This document shows, piece after piece, positions 1 to 7,044 of a DNA stretch of 15,763 nt. The translations under genes and the position numbers were made by a program. Origin of the DNA: Lachnoclostridium sp. UBA3320 (GTDB lineage Bacteria > Bacillota > Clostridia > Lachnospirales > Lachnospiraceae); NCBI GenBank assembly GCA_002361175.1, contig DESG01000062.1, positions 1-15,763 of the forward strand. Reading direction: 5' to 3'. The notes under the pieces were generated by a model. The model was not told the origin of the DNA. It ran no database searches and saw nothing but the letters and a program-made list of their open reading frames with translations. Positions within the stretch are counted from its first letter, which is position 1. The number at the start of each line of letters is the position of its first letter.

Positions 1-78
1 ATTAGACCCGAAGAGATTAAAAAAATGAAAAAAGGAGCTAAAGTTTTTAAAATGTTATCCGATATATATAGCAGGTAA
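1..78 (+). CDS. C-terminal tail of an unidentified upstream gene (partial)
   Basis: The first reading frame is open from base 1 to a TAA at 76-78 and gives 25 residues, rich in Lys and ending in DIYSR. The start lies outside the window. Too little is present to assign a family. The tail is basic and probably helical. Its position just before the flagellin leader makes a flagellar or glycosylation gene plausible, but that is only context. A chance open frame of this length is also possible. Confidence 0.45.
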   Translation: MRPEEIKKMKKGAKVFKMLSDIYSR

Positions 79-116
79 AGTAATACATACCAAATATTTA
101 TTAAGATGTTCATTTC

Positions 117-141
117 TGAATTGATGTGTACGGGCTGATAT
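117..141 (+). promoter_or_regulatory. Possible sigma-28 (FliA/SigD) promoter of flagellin
   Basis: GCTGATAT at 134-141 closely resembles the sigma-28 -10 element (GCCGATAT/A). A TGAA at 117-120 could be the -35 element (TAAA consensus), but the spacer is 13 nt, shorter than the usual 14-16. The position, about 70 nt before the flagellin start, leaves room for the structured leader. Flagellin genes are usually sigma-28 dependent. The -10 match is good and the -35 match is weak. Confidence 0.45.
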
Positions 142-168
142 AAGGGAGTGAAAAGTAGTAATTATCAC

Positions 169-188
169 TAGTCTCATGGATGAGGCTA
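169..188 (+). promoter_or_regulatory. CsrA-type hairpin (upstream site) in flagellin leader
   Basis: Bases 169-175 pair with 182-188 in a 7-bp stem containing one G-U pair, leaving the hexaloop ATGGAT at 176-181 with GGA at 178-180. A GGA inside a hexaloop on a short stem is the standard CsrA/RsmA recognition element. A second GGA lies in the ribosome site at 198-200, 20 nt downstream, a spacing one CsrA dimer could bridge. This two-site layout is like the hag leader of Bacillus subtilis, where CsrA represses flagellin translation and FliW relieves it. The CsrA role is inferred; no csrA or fliW gene lies in the window. Confidence 0.65.
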
Positions 189-192
189 TCGT

Positions 193-204
193 TTCAAGGA
201 GGAA
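193..204 (+). promoter_or_regulatory. Flagellin ribosome binding site with second GGA hexaloop
   Basis: AAGGAGG at 196-202 is a near-perfect Shine-Dalgarno sequence 8 nt before the ATG at 211. The flanking TTC (193-195) and GAA (202-204) can form a weak 3-bp stem presenting the hexaloop AAGGAG. The same GGA could thus be a CsrA site overlapping the ribosome site, pairing functionally with the hairpin at 169-188. The stem alone is too weak to prove this. Confidence 0.55.
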
Positions 205-210
205 TTAAAT

Positions 211-1149
211 ATGATAGTACAGCATAATATGACAGCGTTTAACGCTAGTAGACAGTTGGGTATTACCAACTCAAATCTTGCTAAGAGTACAGAAAAGTTA
301 TCTTCAGGTTACAGAGTAAACCGTGCAGCTGATGATGCAGCAGGTCTCTCAATCAGTGAGAAGATGAGAGGACAGATAAGAGGTCTTAATCAGGCTTCAA
401 CTAATGCACAGGATGGTATTTCTCTTATTCAGACAGCTGAAGGTGCTTTGAATGAAATTCATTCAGTACTTCAGAGAATGAGAGAGCTTACAGTACAGGC
501 AGCTAACGATACAAACGTTACAGCTGACCGTCAGGCTATTGCTAAGGAAGTAAGAGCTCTTACATCTGAGATTACACGTATTGCAACACAGACAGAGTTC
601 AACACAATGAAGCTTCTTTCAGGTAGGTTTGCAACACATACAACGAATTATGGGACTGTTACAGGACCTCAAGCACCAGGTCAGAAAATTATTTTTACTA
701 GTGTAAAAGGTGACCCAGTGGAAAAGGCAGGCAGGAAACTTAATCTTCAGGTTGGTGCTAATACAGGTCAGTTGATTTCATTAAATATTGATATTATGAC
801 TGCTGGTCAGTTAGGTGTTTCAACTGGAAGAGTTGCTAAGTGGATTTCATTAGGTACATGCAATGGTAATTCAATTACATGCCTTATTACGATTGTAAAT
901 GCAGCTATTACAAAGGTTTCATTACAGAGGTCTGCACTTGGTGCTTTACAGAACAGGTTAGACCACACAATTGCCAATGCTGATAACACAGCTGAGAATT
1001 TACAGTCATCAGAGAGCAGGATTCGTGATGCTAATATGGCTGATGAGATGGTTCAGTACTCATCATCTTCTATCTTACAGCAGGCAGGTCAGTCTATGCT
1101 CGCTCAGGCAAATCAGGCTACACAGGGTATACTCTCATTACTTGGTTAA
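211..1149 (+). CDS. Flagellin, short type
   Basis: Structural subunit of the flagellar filament, 312 aa, exported by the flagellar type III system and polymerised outside the cell. The N-terminal D0/D1 region (about 1-138) begins MIVQHNMTAFNASRQLG and includes LSSGYRVNRAADDAAGLSIS. The block LQRMRELTVQAAN at 87-99 matches the TLR5-recognised D1 helix. A compact central segment (about 139-176) is rich in Thr and Ser and is the likely site of O-glycosylation. LQVGANTG (179-186) begins the return D1 strand. The C-terminus has the typical RIRDANMADEM helix and ends in ILSLLG. Two cysteines, Cys217 and Cys224, are unusual for a flagellin. The start follows AAGGAGG with 8-nt spacing. Glycosylation genes follow directly. 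The family call is certain; which flagellin paralogue (FlaA, FlaB, FliC) cannot be told. Confidence 0.97.
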   Translation: MIVQHNMTAFNASRQLGITNSNLAKSTEKLSSGYRVNRAADDAAGLSISEKMRGQIRGLNQASTNAQDGISLIQTAEGALNEIHSVLQRMRELTVQAANDTNVTADRQAIAKEVRALTSEITRIATQTEFNTMKLLSGRFATHTTNYGTVTGPQAPGQKIIFTSVKGDPVEKAGRKLNLQVGANTGQLISLNIDIMTAGQLGVSTGRVAKWISLGTCNGNSITCLITIVNAAITKVSLQRSALGALQNRLDHTIANADNTAENLQSSESRIRDANMADEMVQYSSSSILQQAGQSMLAQANQATQGILSLLG

Positions 1150-1172
1150 TTATAAGTTTGTTAGTATTTCGG

Positions 1173-1205
1173 ATGGAGCTGGCCATATGGTCAGCTCCAT
1201 TTTTT
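1173..1205 (+). terminator. Strong intrinsic terminator after flagellin
   Basis: Bases 1173-1184 pair with 1189-1200 in a 12-bp stem, GC-rich in its middle and with a single G-T wobble (1182-1191). A T-run at 1200-1205 follows directly. It sits 23 nt after the flagellin stop, so flagellin is probably made mostly as a monocistronic transcript. The downstream genes then depend on read-through or on a promoter I cannot identify in the 37 nt before 1243. Confidence 0.92.
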
Positions 1206-1242
1206 CATAGTTATAAAGAAGAATAATATAGGGAGGCAGTAT

Positions 1243-1557
1243 ATGAGCCAGCAAAAGGAATCAGTTGAAAAATCAGTTAAGGACGTTGAAGAAGTAATAG
1301 AACTTTTTTACCAGCAAAAGCTTCAGGAAGCTTTAAATAAATTTGAGTCTGTACTTGGTGGGATGATGACAGCTATAGATGTACTTTTTACATATAAAGC
1401 AGAAAATAAAGAATTTAAACTTGATGAAGTAAAATTGACTAATACATTAAAAGACGCAATGGGAGCACTGGAAGAGGGTGATATGGTACTTTTAGCGGAT
1501 ATATTACAATATGATTATCTGGAATATATGCAGGAGTTGTTAGATAATATGCAGTAA
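1243..1557 (+). CDS. Small helical protein, homologous to the N-terminal domain of the downstream Maf fusion
   Basis: A 104-aa, strongly acidic, all-helical protein with no signal peptide or membrane segment, so probably cytoplasmic. The start has a good GGGAGG site at 1231-1236. No named family is recognised. Its second half, ALEEGDMVLLADILQYD (residues 75-91), aligns with residues 70-86 of the 1184-aa protein encoded at 3460 (EATENGDEICLADIYDN). The amphipathic helices before this block also match in placement. The same domain therefore exists alone and fused to a Maf module. Since the separate Maf gene at 1588 lacks it and lies 30 nt downstream, this protein is probably a partner or adaptor of that Maf. 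Size and helicity recall FliS-type flagellin chaperones, but I see no convincing FliS motif. The reading frame is certain; the role is inference. Confidence 0.85.
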   Translation: MSQQKESVEKSVKDVEEVIELFYQQKLQEALNKFESVLGGMMTAIDVLFTYKAENKEFKLDEVKLTNTLKDAMGALEEGDMVLLADILQYDYLEYMQELLDNMQ

Positions 1558-1587
1558 AAAATAAATTGAATAAAGGAATGACAGGAG

Positions 1588-3417
1588 ATGAATTGTTTAG
1601 AAAAAAATCTGTCTGTAATGAAAGAAGGCAGACAAGCTCTTTATGATAAATTAGAAGATATATTAAACAGTGGTCAATATTCATATGATAATATTGAAGA
1701 AATAGAAACAAAGGATGGAAATAAAGCACTTATAATAGAAAAAGATAATGTTAAATATAGATTAAACAGTATATACAGACCTTTAAGTGAAGCAAATAAA
1801 TGGGCAGACCAGTATGAATTTCATAATCTTAATATATCTGTTATTATGTTTGGTATGGGTAATGGCTTATTCGTACAGGAAATGTTAAGAAGATTACAAT
1901 CAGATGCATCAGTTTTTCTTTATGAGCCTGATATATCTGTATTTTTATATGTTTTAAATAATGTTGATATATCAGATATTTTATCTGATAAACGTATAAG
2001 TTTATTTATTAACGATATAAATTACAGTGAATTTGAAGAACTTTTACAGAGAAATACGGACTGGAGAATGTTACTGGCACAGATAGTATGCCACCATCCA
2101 ATTTATGATAAAATATATGGAAATGAGTATATTAAATTTTTAAAAATAATAAATAAAGCTAATAATCTTGAAAAGATAAATATGGATACAGAAAAACATT
2201 TATCTGTTGCCCTTGCTAAAAATGCTATTAAAAATTTATGTTATATAAAGGAAAGCAATTATATTTCAGAATTTATCGGCAAGATACCTGAAGAACTGCC
2301 TGTGATTATAGTGGCAGCGGGTCCGTCACTTGATAAGAATATAGATGAACTGAAGAAAGCAGAGGGAAAGGCTTTTATATTTGCAACTGATACATCAGTA
2401 AAATACCTTATTAAGCACAATATTAATTTTGACGCAATGATAACTATTGATTCAAAGAAAGCAGGCTGGCATTTAAGGAATGAAAAATGTCATGATGTGC
2501 CAATGTTTTGTGTGCTTGAAGCAAATACTAAATTTATGGAGATGCATAAAGGGCGTAAAATCTGGCTTAGAAGCTCTGTTTATATGCATGATTTATATAA
2601 TAAGTTTAATCGTGAATTTCCTGTCTATAATAATGGAGGTTCAGTTGCTACGGCTGCATTTACTGTATGTGTTTCATTAGGATTTAAAAATATTATTCTT
2701 ATAGGACAGGATTTAGCATATAGTGGGAATGTTACTCATGCTGGGGGGACTGTAAAAAATATACCAGGTGATAAAGATGGCAGAAAACTTGTCGAGAGCG
2801 TAGATGGCGGCAAAATTTGGACTCGTTACGACTGGCTTATATATCTTGAATGGTTTGAAGATGCCATAAAATCTATAAAAGATATAAATGTAATAGATGC
2901 AACAGAAGGTGGAGCTTTAATACATGGTTCAAAGGTTATGAAGCTTTCAGAGGTAATTAACCAGTATTGTAAAGAGGAATTTTCATTTAAAGATTTACTT
3001 GACAGTATGCCATATACATTTACAGCTGATGAATATAATGAAGCCAGAAATGATATGTTGAATATCCAAAAAGAGTTTATAGATATGAAGCAAAAAGCTA
3101 ATGAAGGCGTTAAAGCAGCAGAGCAGTTAATTAAAATTGTAAATACTGGAAAGCAGAATACAAAAAGTGAGCATAACAATTTAAAGAAAATTGATAAAAT
3201 AAATAAGTTTGTTGGCAAACAAAAGGCGTATAGCATTTTGGATGCCTATATAACAAGTGCAGTTGCCAATGATGTACAAAAGATTAATACCCTTACTAAT
3301 GATGAAGATGAAAATATGAAAAAAACACTTGAAATTTCAATGTCATTATATAAAGCACTTATACAGGCTGTAGATGCATTGATGCCATCTCTTGAGGAAA
3401 CACTTGATAAAATATAG
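1588..3417 (+). CDS. Maf-family (DUF115) flagellin glycosyltransferase
   Basis: A 609-aa cytoplasmic motility-associated factor, the family thought to transfer nonulosonic acids to Ser/Thr of flagellin before export. The N-terminal Maf domain includes MFGMGNG (87-93) and FLYEPD near 110-115. The central MAF_flag10 (DUF115) domain has VAAGPSLD (242-249), NGGSVATAA (349-357) and GQDLAYSGNVTHAGG (373-387), all family hallmarks. The C-terminal part (about 465-609) is helical with coiled-coil-like stretches, as in other Maf proteins. The length is normal. The likely ribosome site is AAAGGA at 1572-1577, 10 nt before ATG; the AGGAG that touches the ATG is too close to be used. From memory of Maf structural work, the central domain resembles GT42 sialyltransferases, which suits the CMP-sugar genes downstream. 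The exact sugar is unknown. Confidence 0.92.
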   Translation: MNCLEKNLSVMKEGRQALYDKLEDILNSGQYSYDNIEEIETKDGNKALIIEKDNVKYRLNSIYRPLSEANKWADQYEFHNLNISVIMFGMGNGLFVQEMLRRLQSDASVFLYEPDISVFLYVLNNVDISDILSDKRISLFINDINYSEFEELLQRNTDWRMLLAQIVCHHPIYDKIYGNEYIKFLKIINKANNLEKINMDTEKHLSVALAKNAIKNLCYIKESNYISEFIGKIPEELPVIIVAAGPSLDKNIDELKKAEGKAFIFATDTSVKYLIKHNINFDAMITIDSKKAGWHLRNEKCHDVPMFCVLEANTKFMEMHKGRKIWLRSSVYMHDLYNKFNREFPVYNNGGSVATAAFTVCVSLGFKNIILIGQDLAYSGNVTHAGGTVKNIPGDKDGRKLVESVDGGKIWTRYDWLIYLEWFEDAIKSIKDINVIDATEGGALIHGSKVMKLSEVINQYCKEEFSFKDLLDSMPYTFTADEYNEARNDMLNIQKEFIDMKQKANEGVKAAEQLIKIVNTGKQNTKSEHNNLKKIDKINKFVGKQKAYSILDAYITSAVANDVQKINTLTNDEDENMKKTLEISMSLYKALIQAVDALMPSLEETLDKI

Positions 3418-3459
3418 TCATAAGTTATGTAAAAATTTTAGAAAGGCATAGACATTTTT

Positions 3460-6400
3460 ATGAGAAAATTGTTAGAAGATATAAGAGAAATATCACATTT
3501 TGTAACACAGGCAGTTTATTTTTATAGAAAACAGAATTATGCCAAAGGGCATATGTTATCTACAACAGTGGTCAACCGTGTAGAAAAATATTTTTATGAT
3601 GCAGAAGAGTCAGGTTTTACGGAAAGTGCAAGTTTTTTACTGCCTGTATGGAATAATCTTCTGGAAGCTACAGAAAATGGTGATGAAATATGTCTTGCCG
3701 ATATATATGACAACCAGCTTATGCCAGCTTTATTTGAAATACAGTCATGTCTGCTTAATGAGCTAGGAGGAGAACCAATAGTTTACTGGGAAGATAACAT
3801 GAATCTTCTAAAAGATAAAGATATAGAATTATTTGAAATTTTGAAAGATGCTACTGAAAATGAAAATAGGGAATATATATTAAGTTTTGCAAATACAGGT
3901 GATGCAGTTTTATCAGTAGGTACAGAACAGTATGGCAAAGTAATGCTTTCTTCGTGCATTAATCCTTGGCAGGAAGCTGTTGTATATGGCGATAGTCTAA
4001 ATGACAAAATTGCCAGAAGATGTGTTATATTTGGTCTTGGTATGGGATATCATGTAAGATATATAGCCTCATTGCCATATTTTAGGGAAATCATAGTGCT
4101 TGAAAGCGATTTGGAACAGCTTAGGATATGTATGATGTATACTGATATGAAAAATCTGTTGTCCAAGAAAAAAGTAAAGATAATTTTATGTAATAAAGTT
4201 ACTGATTATTCAGAATGGCTTAAAGAAAACAGCAAAGAGGAAGATATAATATATAAAATATGGTATCCTTCTATTAAAACTGTAGAAGATGATACAATAC
4301 GTGAATTGTTGGAAAATTACTGGATAAATATAAGTTCTGCTGATAATTTAGGAAATGTTTTGCTAAGTAATTTTGAAAGAAACCAGGAGCTGGCAGATGA
4401 ACCTGTAGATGTTTTACAAAAAGATTTTAAAGATAAGGATTTAGTTATTGTAGGAGCAGGACCATCACTTGATGACAGCCTTGATTATTTAAGAAAATTT
4501 TCTTCTAAGGAAAATGTCAGAATAATATGTGTTGGAAAAGCAGCTAAAAAACTTATATCAGAAAATATAATGCCATCATATATAGTGATGATTGATGGTA
4601 AAGCAGGAACAAGATGGCAAATTAAAGGAATAGAAAATTGTGGTGTACCGCTTATATATCTTTCAACAGTAGCACATAATGTAGCAGCAGATTACGAAGG
4701 AAAAAGATATATCGCCTATCAAGAAGGTATAGAACTATCTAAGGAATATGCAGATAAAAACAATCTTATGATATTCCAGAGTGGAGGTTCTGTTGCAACA
4801 TTTGCTATAGATATGGCAATACGTATGAAGTGCCTGCGTATCATCTGTGTAGGACTTGATATGGGTTATACTGGTGATAATACACATGCAGGGGGAATAG
4901 GCAGGAAGATAAAAAACAAAAAAAGTTTGCGTAAAGTAGAAGCTGTAGGTGGTGGTGAAGTATATACAAGCAAGACACTTGATATATATAGAAGATGGAT
5001 TGAAAGAAGAATAGAAAATGTAAAAAATATAAAATTTATAAATGCATCATCAGGAGCAAGAATTCATGGCATGGAAGAAAAAAGTCTAAAAGAAATAAAT
5101 GCTGCTTATTGTAAACAGACAATATTTTGCTATGTGGAAAATCAAGAAGATGCATTAGATAAGTTTGTAGCAGAGCACAATAATGATAGTTTAATTCATA
5201 TATTGTTATCTATTATTGATAGTTGTGAAGGAAAGCTATATTATTGTCTATGTTATATAATAAATAATTATATAAAATCAGATAAAACCCTCTGGTTTGC
5301 AACAGATGTTAAAAGCCTTTATGATACTGTAAAAGAGATTTTTTCTTTTCTTTTTGAAAAAATTATATATATAGAACAGGAAAATGAAAGGGAGTTTGAC
5401 AGTAAGTTTGACATAAAAATTTTAATAAATTATTTTATAAATTTACAAGCAGATACACATTACGCTTTATTAATGAAAGACCTTTGGACATTAAAAGAAG
5501 ACAAGAATCTTGAGCACATTATCCAGTTTTTAGATAACCTTCGCAAGGCTAAAATAGAAAAAGATAAAAAATTAACAGAATTATGGTGTTCTTTTTGTGA
5601 ACTGTTATTATATGAAATAAAAGATATGCTTTCTGGAAAACAATACTTTTATTACAAACTGGCATTATATTCAATTCTTATGAAGTTGAGCAAAAAGGCA
5701 GATTATACTAACAGATATTTATGTGAAACATTAAACAATGGTGATATAGAAAATATGTATTTTGTTTATCATCAGTTAAAGCGTAAAATGTTTACAGGAC
5801 AAGTTGTATTTGATAAGGAATCAGGAAATATTCTTAATAAATTATATGACAGATGTTATGAGGGATTTATAAATGATTTAAAGGAATATTTGGTAAAAAT
5901 ACCATTGGCAGAAAGAAATAAAAATTTGGTAATGATTTTAACTGTACAATTTCTTGAAGAAAGACATGCACCAACAAGTTCAATTATTGAAAGAGTAAAA
6001 GCATATAGGGCATTAGGCAAGAATGTTGTTATTATAAATACAGCTGAGATATGTCTTATGAATGGATATGTTCCAATATATAATATAGATATTGGAAATG
6101 TTCTTAAAGAATATGATGATATCAATGAAATTAAAATAGGACAATCCAAAACAGCATTTTTGCAAATACCAAAAGAACTGCCGATTCCATATAAAATGCA
6201 GGTGCTTGCCCATATGATTAATAAGGTAAAGCCATACTATATATTATCAGTAGGTACAGGCAGTGTATTGGCTGATTTATGTGGAAATATGGTGCCATGT
6301 GCATCAATGGCAGTAGTATTTTCAACCCTTCCATATACAAAAAACAATATGAGAATAATAGGCAGAAAGCTTACAGAAAAGGAACTTGAAAATTGTAAGG

Positions 6401-7014
6401 ATAAAGATTATGATGTTATAGAAAGCAGGTTTACATTTGAACTAAAACCACAAAGAAGTACCTTTTTGCGTAAAGAATTAGGGATACCAGAAGAAGCATT
6501 TGTGCTTATAGTAGTAGGAACACGTCTTCAATTTGATATTACGGACAAATTTATGGAAATGTTGCAGCAAGTATGCGCAGAAGGATGTTATGTAATATTT
6601 GCTGGCATTATGGATAATCACATTGAATTAATGAAAAGATATCCTATAGTGGCCAAAAATTCATTATTTAAAGGTTATTGTGAAGATATGCTTGCTTTAA
6701 TGGAAATTTGTGATTTATATGTCAACCCAGACAGAGCTGGTGGTGGCTTTTCAGTTATAGAAGCATTCTCAAAAGGAAAGCCAGGGGTATATCTAAAAAA
6801 GGGTGATGTATATACTGCTGGTGGACAGGATTTTGCAGTTGATAATTTAGATATAATGGCAAAGCAAATTTTAAGGTATAAGGATGATAAAGAATATTAT
6901 GACAGAATGGCAAAACTTGCTAAAGAAAGAGCTAAATTAATGACATCTTCTATAGAAGCAATGGCAGATATTGACAGACAAATTTGCCAAAGAGTAGAAG
7001 AAAAATACTGGTAG
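3460..7014 (+). CDS. Multidomain Maf flagellin glycosyltransferase fused to a GT-B-like glycosyltransferase
   Basis: An 1184-aa protein with four parts. Residues 1 to about 105 are a helical domain like the 104-aa protein at 1243. Residues about 115-310 form the Maf N-domain, with FGLGMGYH (191-198) and LESD (214-217). The MAF_flag10 domain spans about 325-550, with VGAGPSLDD (331-339), GGSVATFA from 442 and MGYTGDNTHAGG (468-479). A helical linker (about 551-810) leads to a GT-B-like glycosyltransferase (about 820-1184) with SVGTGS (930-935), VVGTR (1018-1022) and VNPDRAGGGFSVIEAF (1088-1103), where Glu1101 sits in an E-rich nucleotide-sugar motif of GT4-like enzymes. From residue 551 onward it is paralogous to the next gene. 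GAAAGG at 3441-3446 is 13 nt from the ATG, rather far. One chain may both attach and extend a flagellin glycan; that is inference, the domain calls are not. Confidence 0.9.
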   Translation: MRKLLEDIREISHFVTQAVYFYRKQNYAKGHMLSTTVVNRVEKYFYDAEESGFTESASFLLPVWNNLLEATENGDEICLADIYDNQLMPALFEIQSCLLNELGGEPIVYWEDNMNLLKDKDIELFEILKDATENENREYILSFANTGDAVLSVGTEQYGKVMLSSCINPWQEAVVYGDSLNDKIARRCVIFGLGMGYHVRYIASLPYFREIIVLESDLEQLRICMMYTDMKNLLSKKKVKIILCNKVTDYSEWLKENSKEEDIIYKIWYPSIKTVEDDTIRELLENYWINISSADNLGNVLLSNFERNQELADEPVDVLQKDFKDKDLVIVGAGPSLDDSLDYLRKFSSKENVRIICVGKAAKKLISENIMPSYIVMIDGKAGTRWQIKGIENCGVPLIYLSTVAHNVAADYEGKRYIAYQEGIELSKEYADKNNLMIFQSGGSVATFAIDMAIRMKCLRIICVGLDMGYTGDNTHAGGIGRKIKNKKSLRKVEAVGGGEVYTSKTLDIYRRWIERRIENVKNIKFINASSGARIHGMEEKSLKEINAAYCKQTIFCYVENQEDALDKFVAEHNNDSLIHILLSIIDSCEGKLYYCLCYIINNYIKSDKTLWFATDVKSLYDTVKEIFSFLFEKIIYIEQENEREFDSKFDIKILINYFINLQADTHYALLMKDLWTLKEDKNLEHIIQFLDNLRKAKIEKDKKLTELWCSFCELLLYEIKDMLSGKQYFYYKLALYSILMKLSKKADYTNRYLCETLNNGDIENMYFVYHQLKRKMFTGQVVFDKESGNILNKLYDRCYEGFINDLKEYLVKIPLAERNKNLVMILTVQFLEERHAPTSSIIERVKAYRALGKNVVIINTAEICLMNGYVPIYNIDIGNVLKEYDDINEIKIGQSKTAFLQIPKELPIPYKMQVLAHMINKVKPYYILSVGTGSVLADLCGNMVPCASMAVVFSTLPYTKNNMRIIGRKLTEKELENCKDKDYDVIESRFTFELKPQRSTFLRKELGIPEEAFVLIVVGTRLQFDITDKFMEMLQQVCAEGCYVIFAGIMDNHIELMKRYPIVAKNSLFKGYCEDMLALMEICDLYVNPDRAGGGFSVIEAFSKGKPGVYLKKGDVYTAGGQDFAVDNLDIMAKQILRYKDDKEYYDRMAKLAKERAKLMTSSIEAMADIDRQICQRVEEKYW

Positions 7015-7032
7015 CAACAGTATGTACGAATT

Positions 7033-7037
7033 GGAGG
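7033..7037 (+). promoter_or_regulatory. Ribosome binding site deciding a TTG start
   Basis: GGAGG lies 7 nt before TTG at 7045. No in-frame ATG near the beginning of the paralogous region has such a site, and the TTG start places the protein's beginning exactly where homology to the upstream paralogue begins. Confidence 0.8.
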
Positions 7038-7044
7038 GAAAACT

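Noticed and set aside
971..1210. A 79-codon + frame overlapping the end of flagellin
   Set aside because: It overlaps the conserved flagellin C-terminus in another frame and runs through the terminator stem; no ribosome site or family match.
2826..3236. A 136-codon - strand frame inside the first Maf gene
   Set aside because: Antisense to a recognised coding region, with low-complexity Phe/Ser/Ile composition typical of antisense in AT-rich genes.
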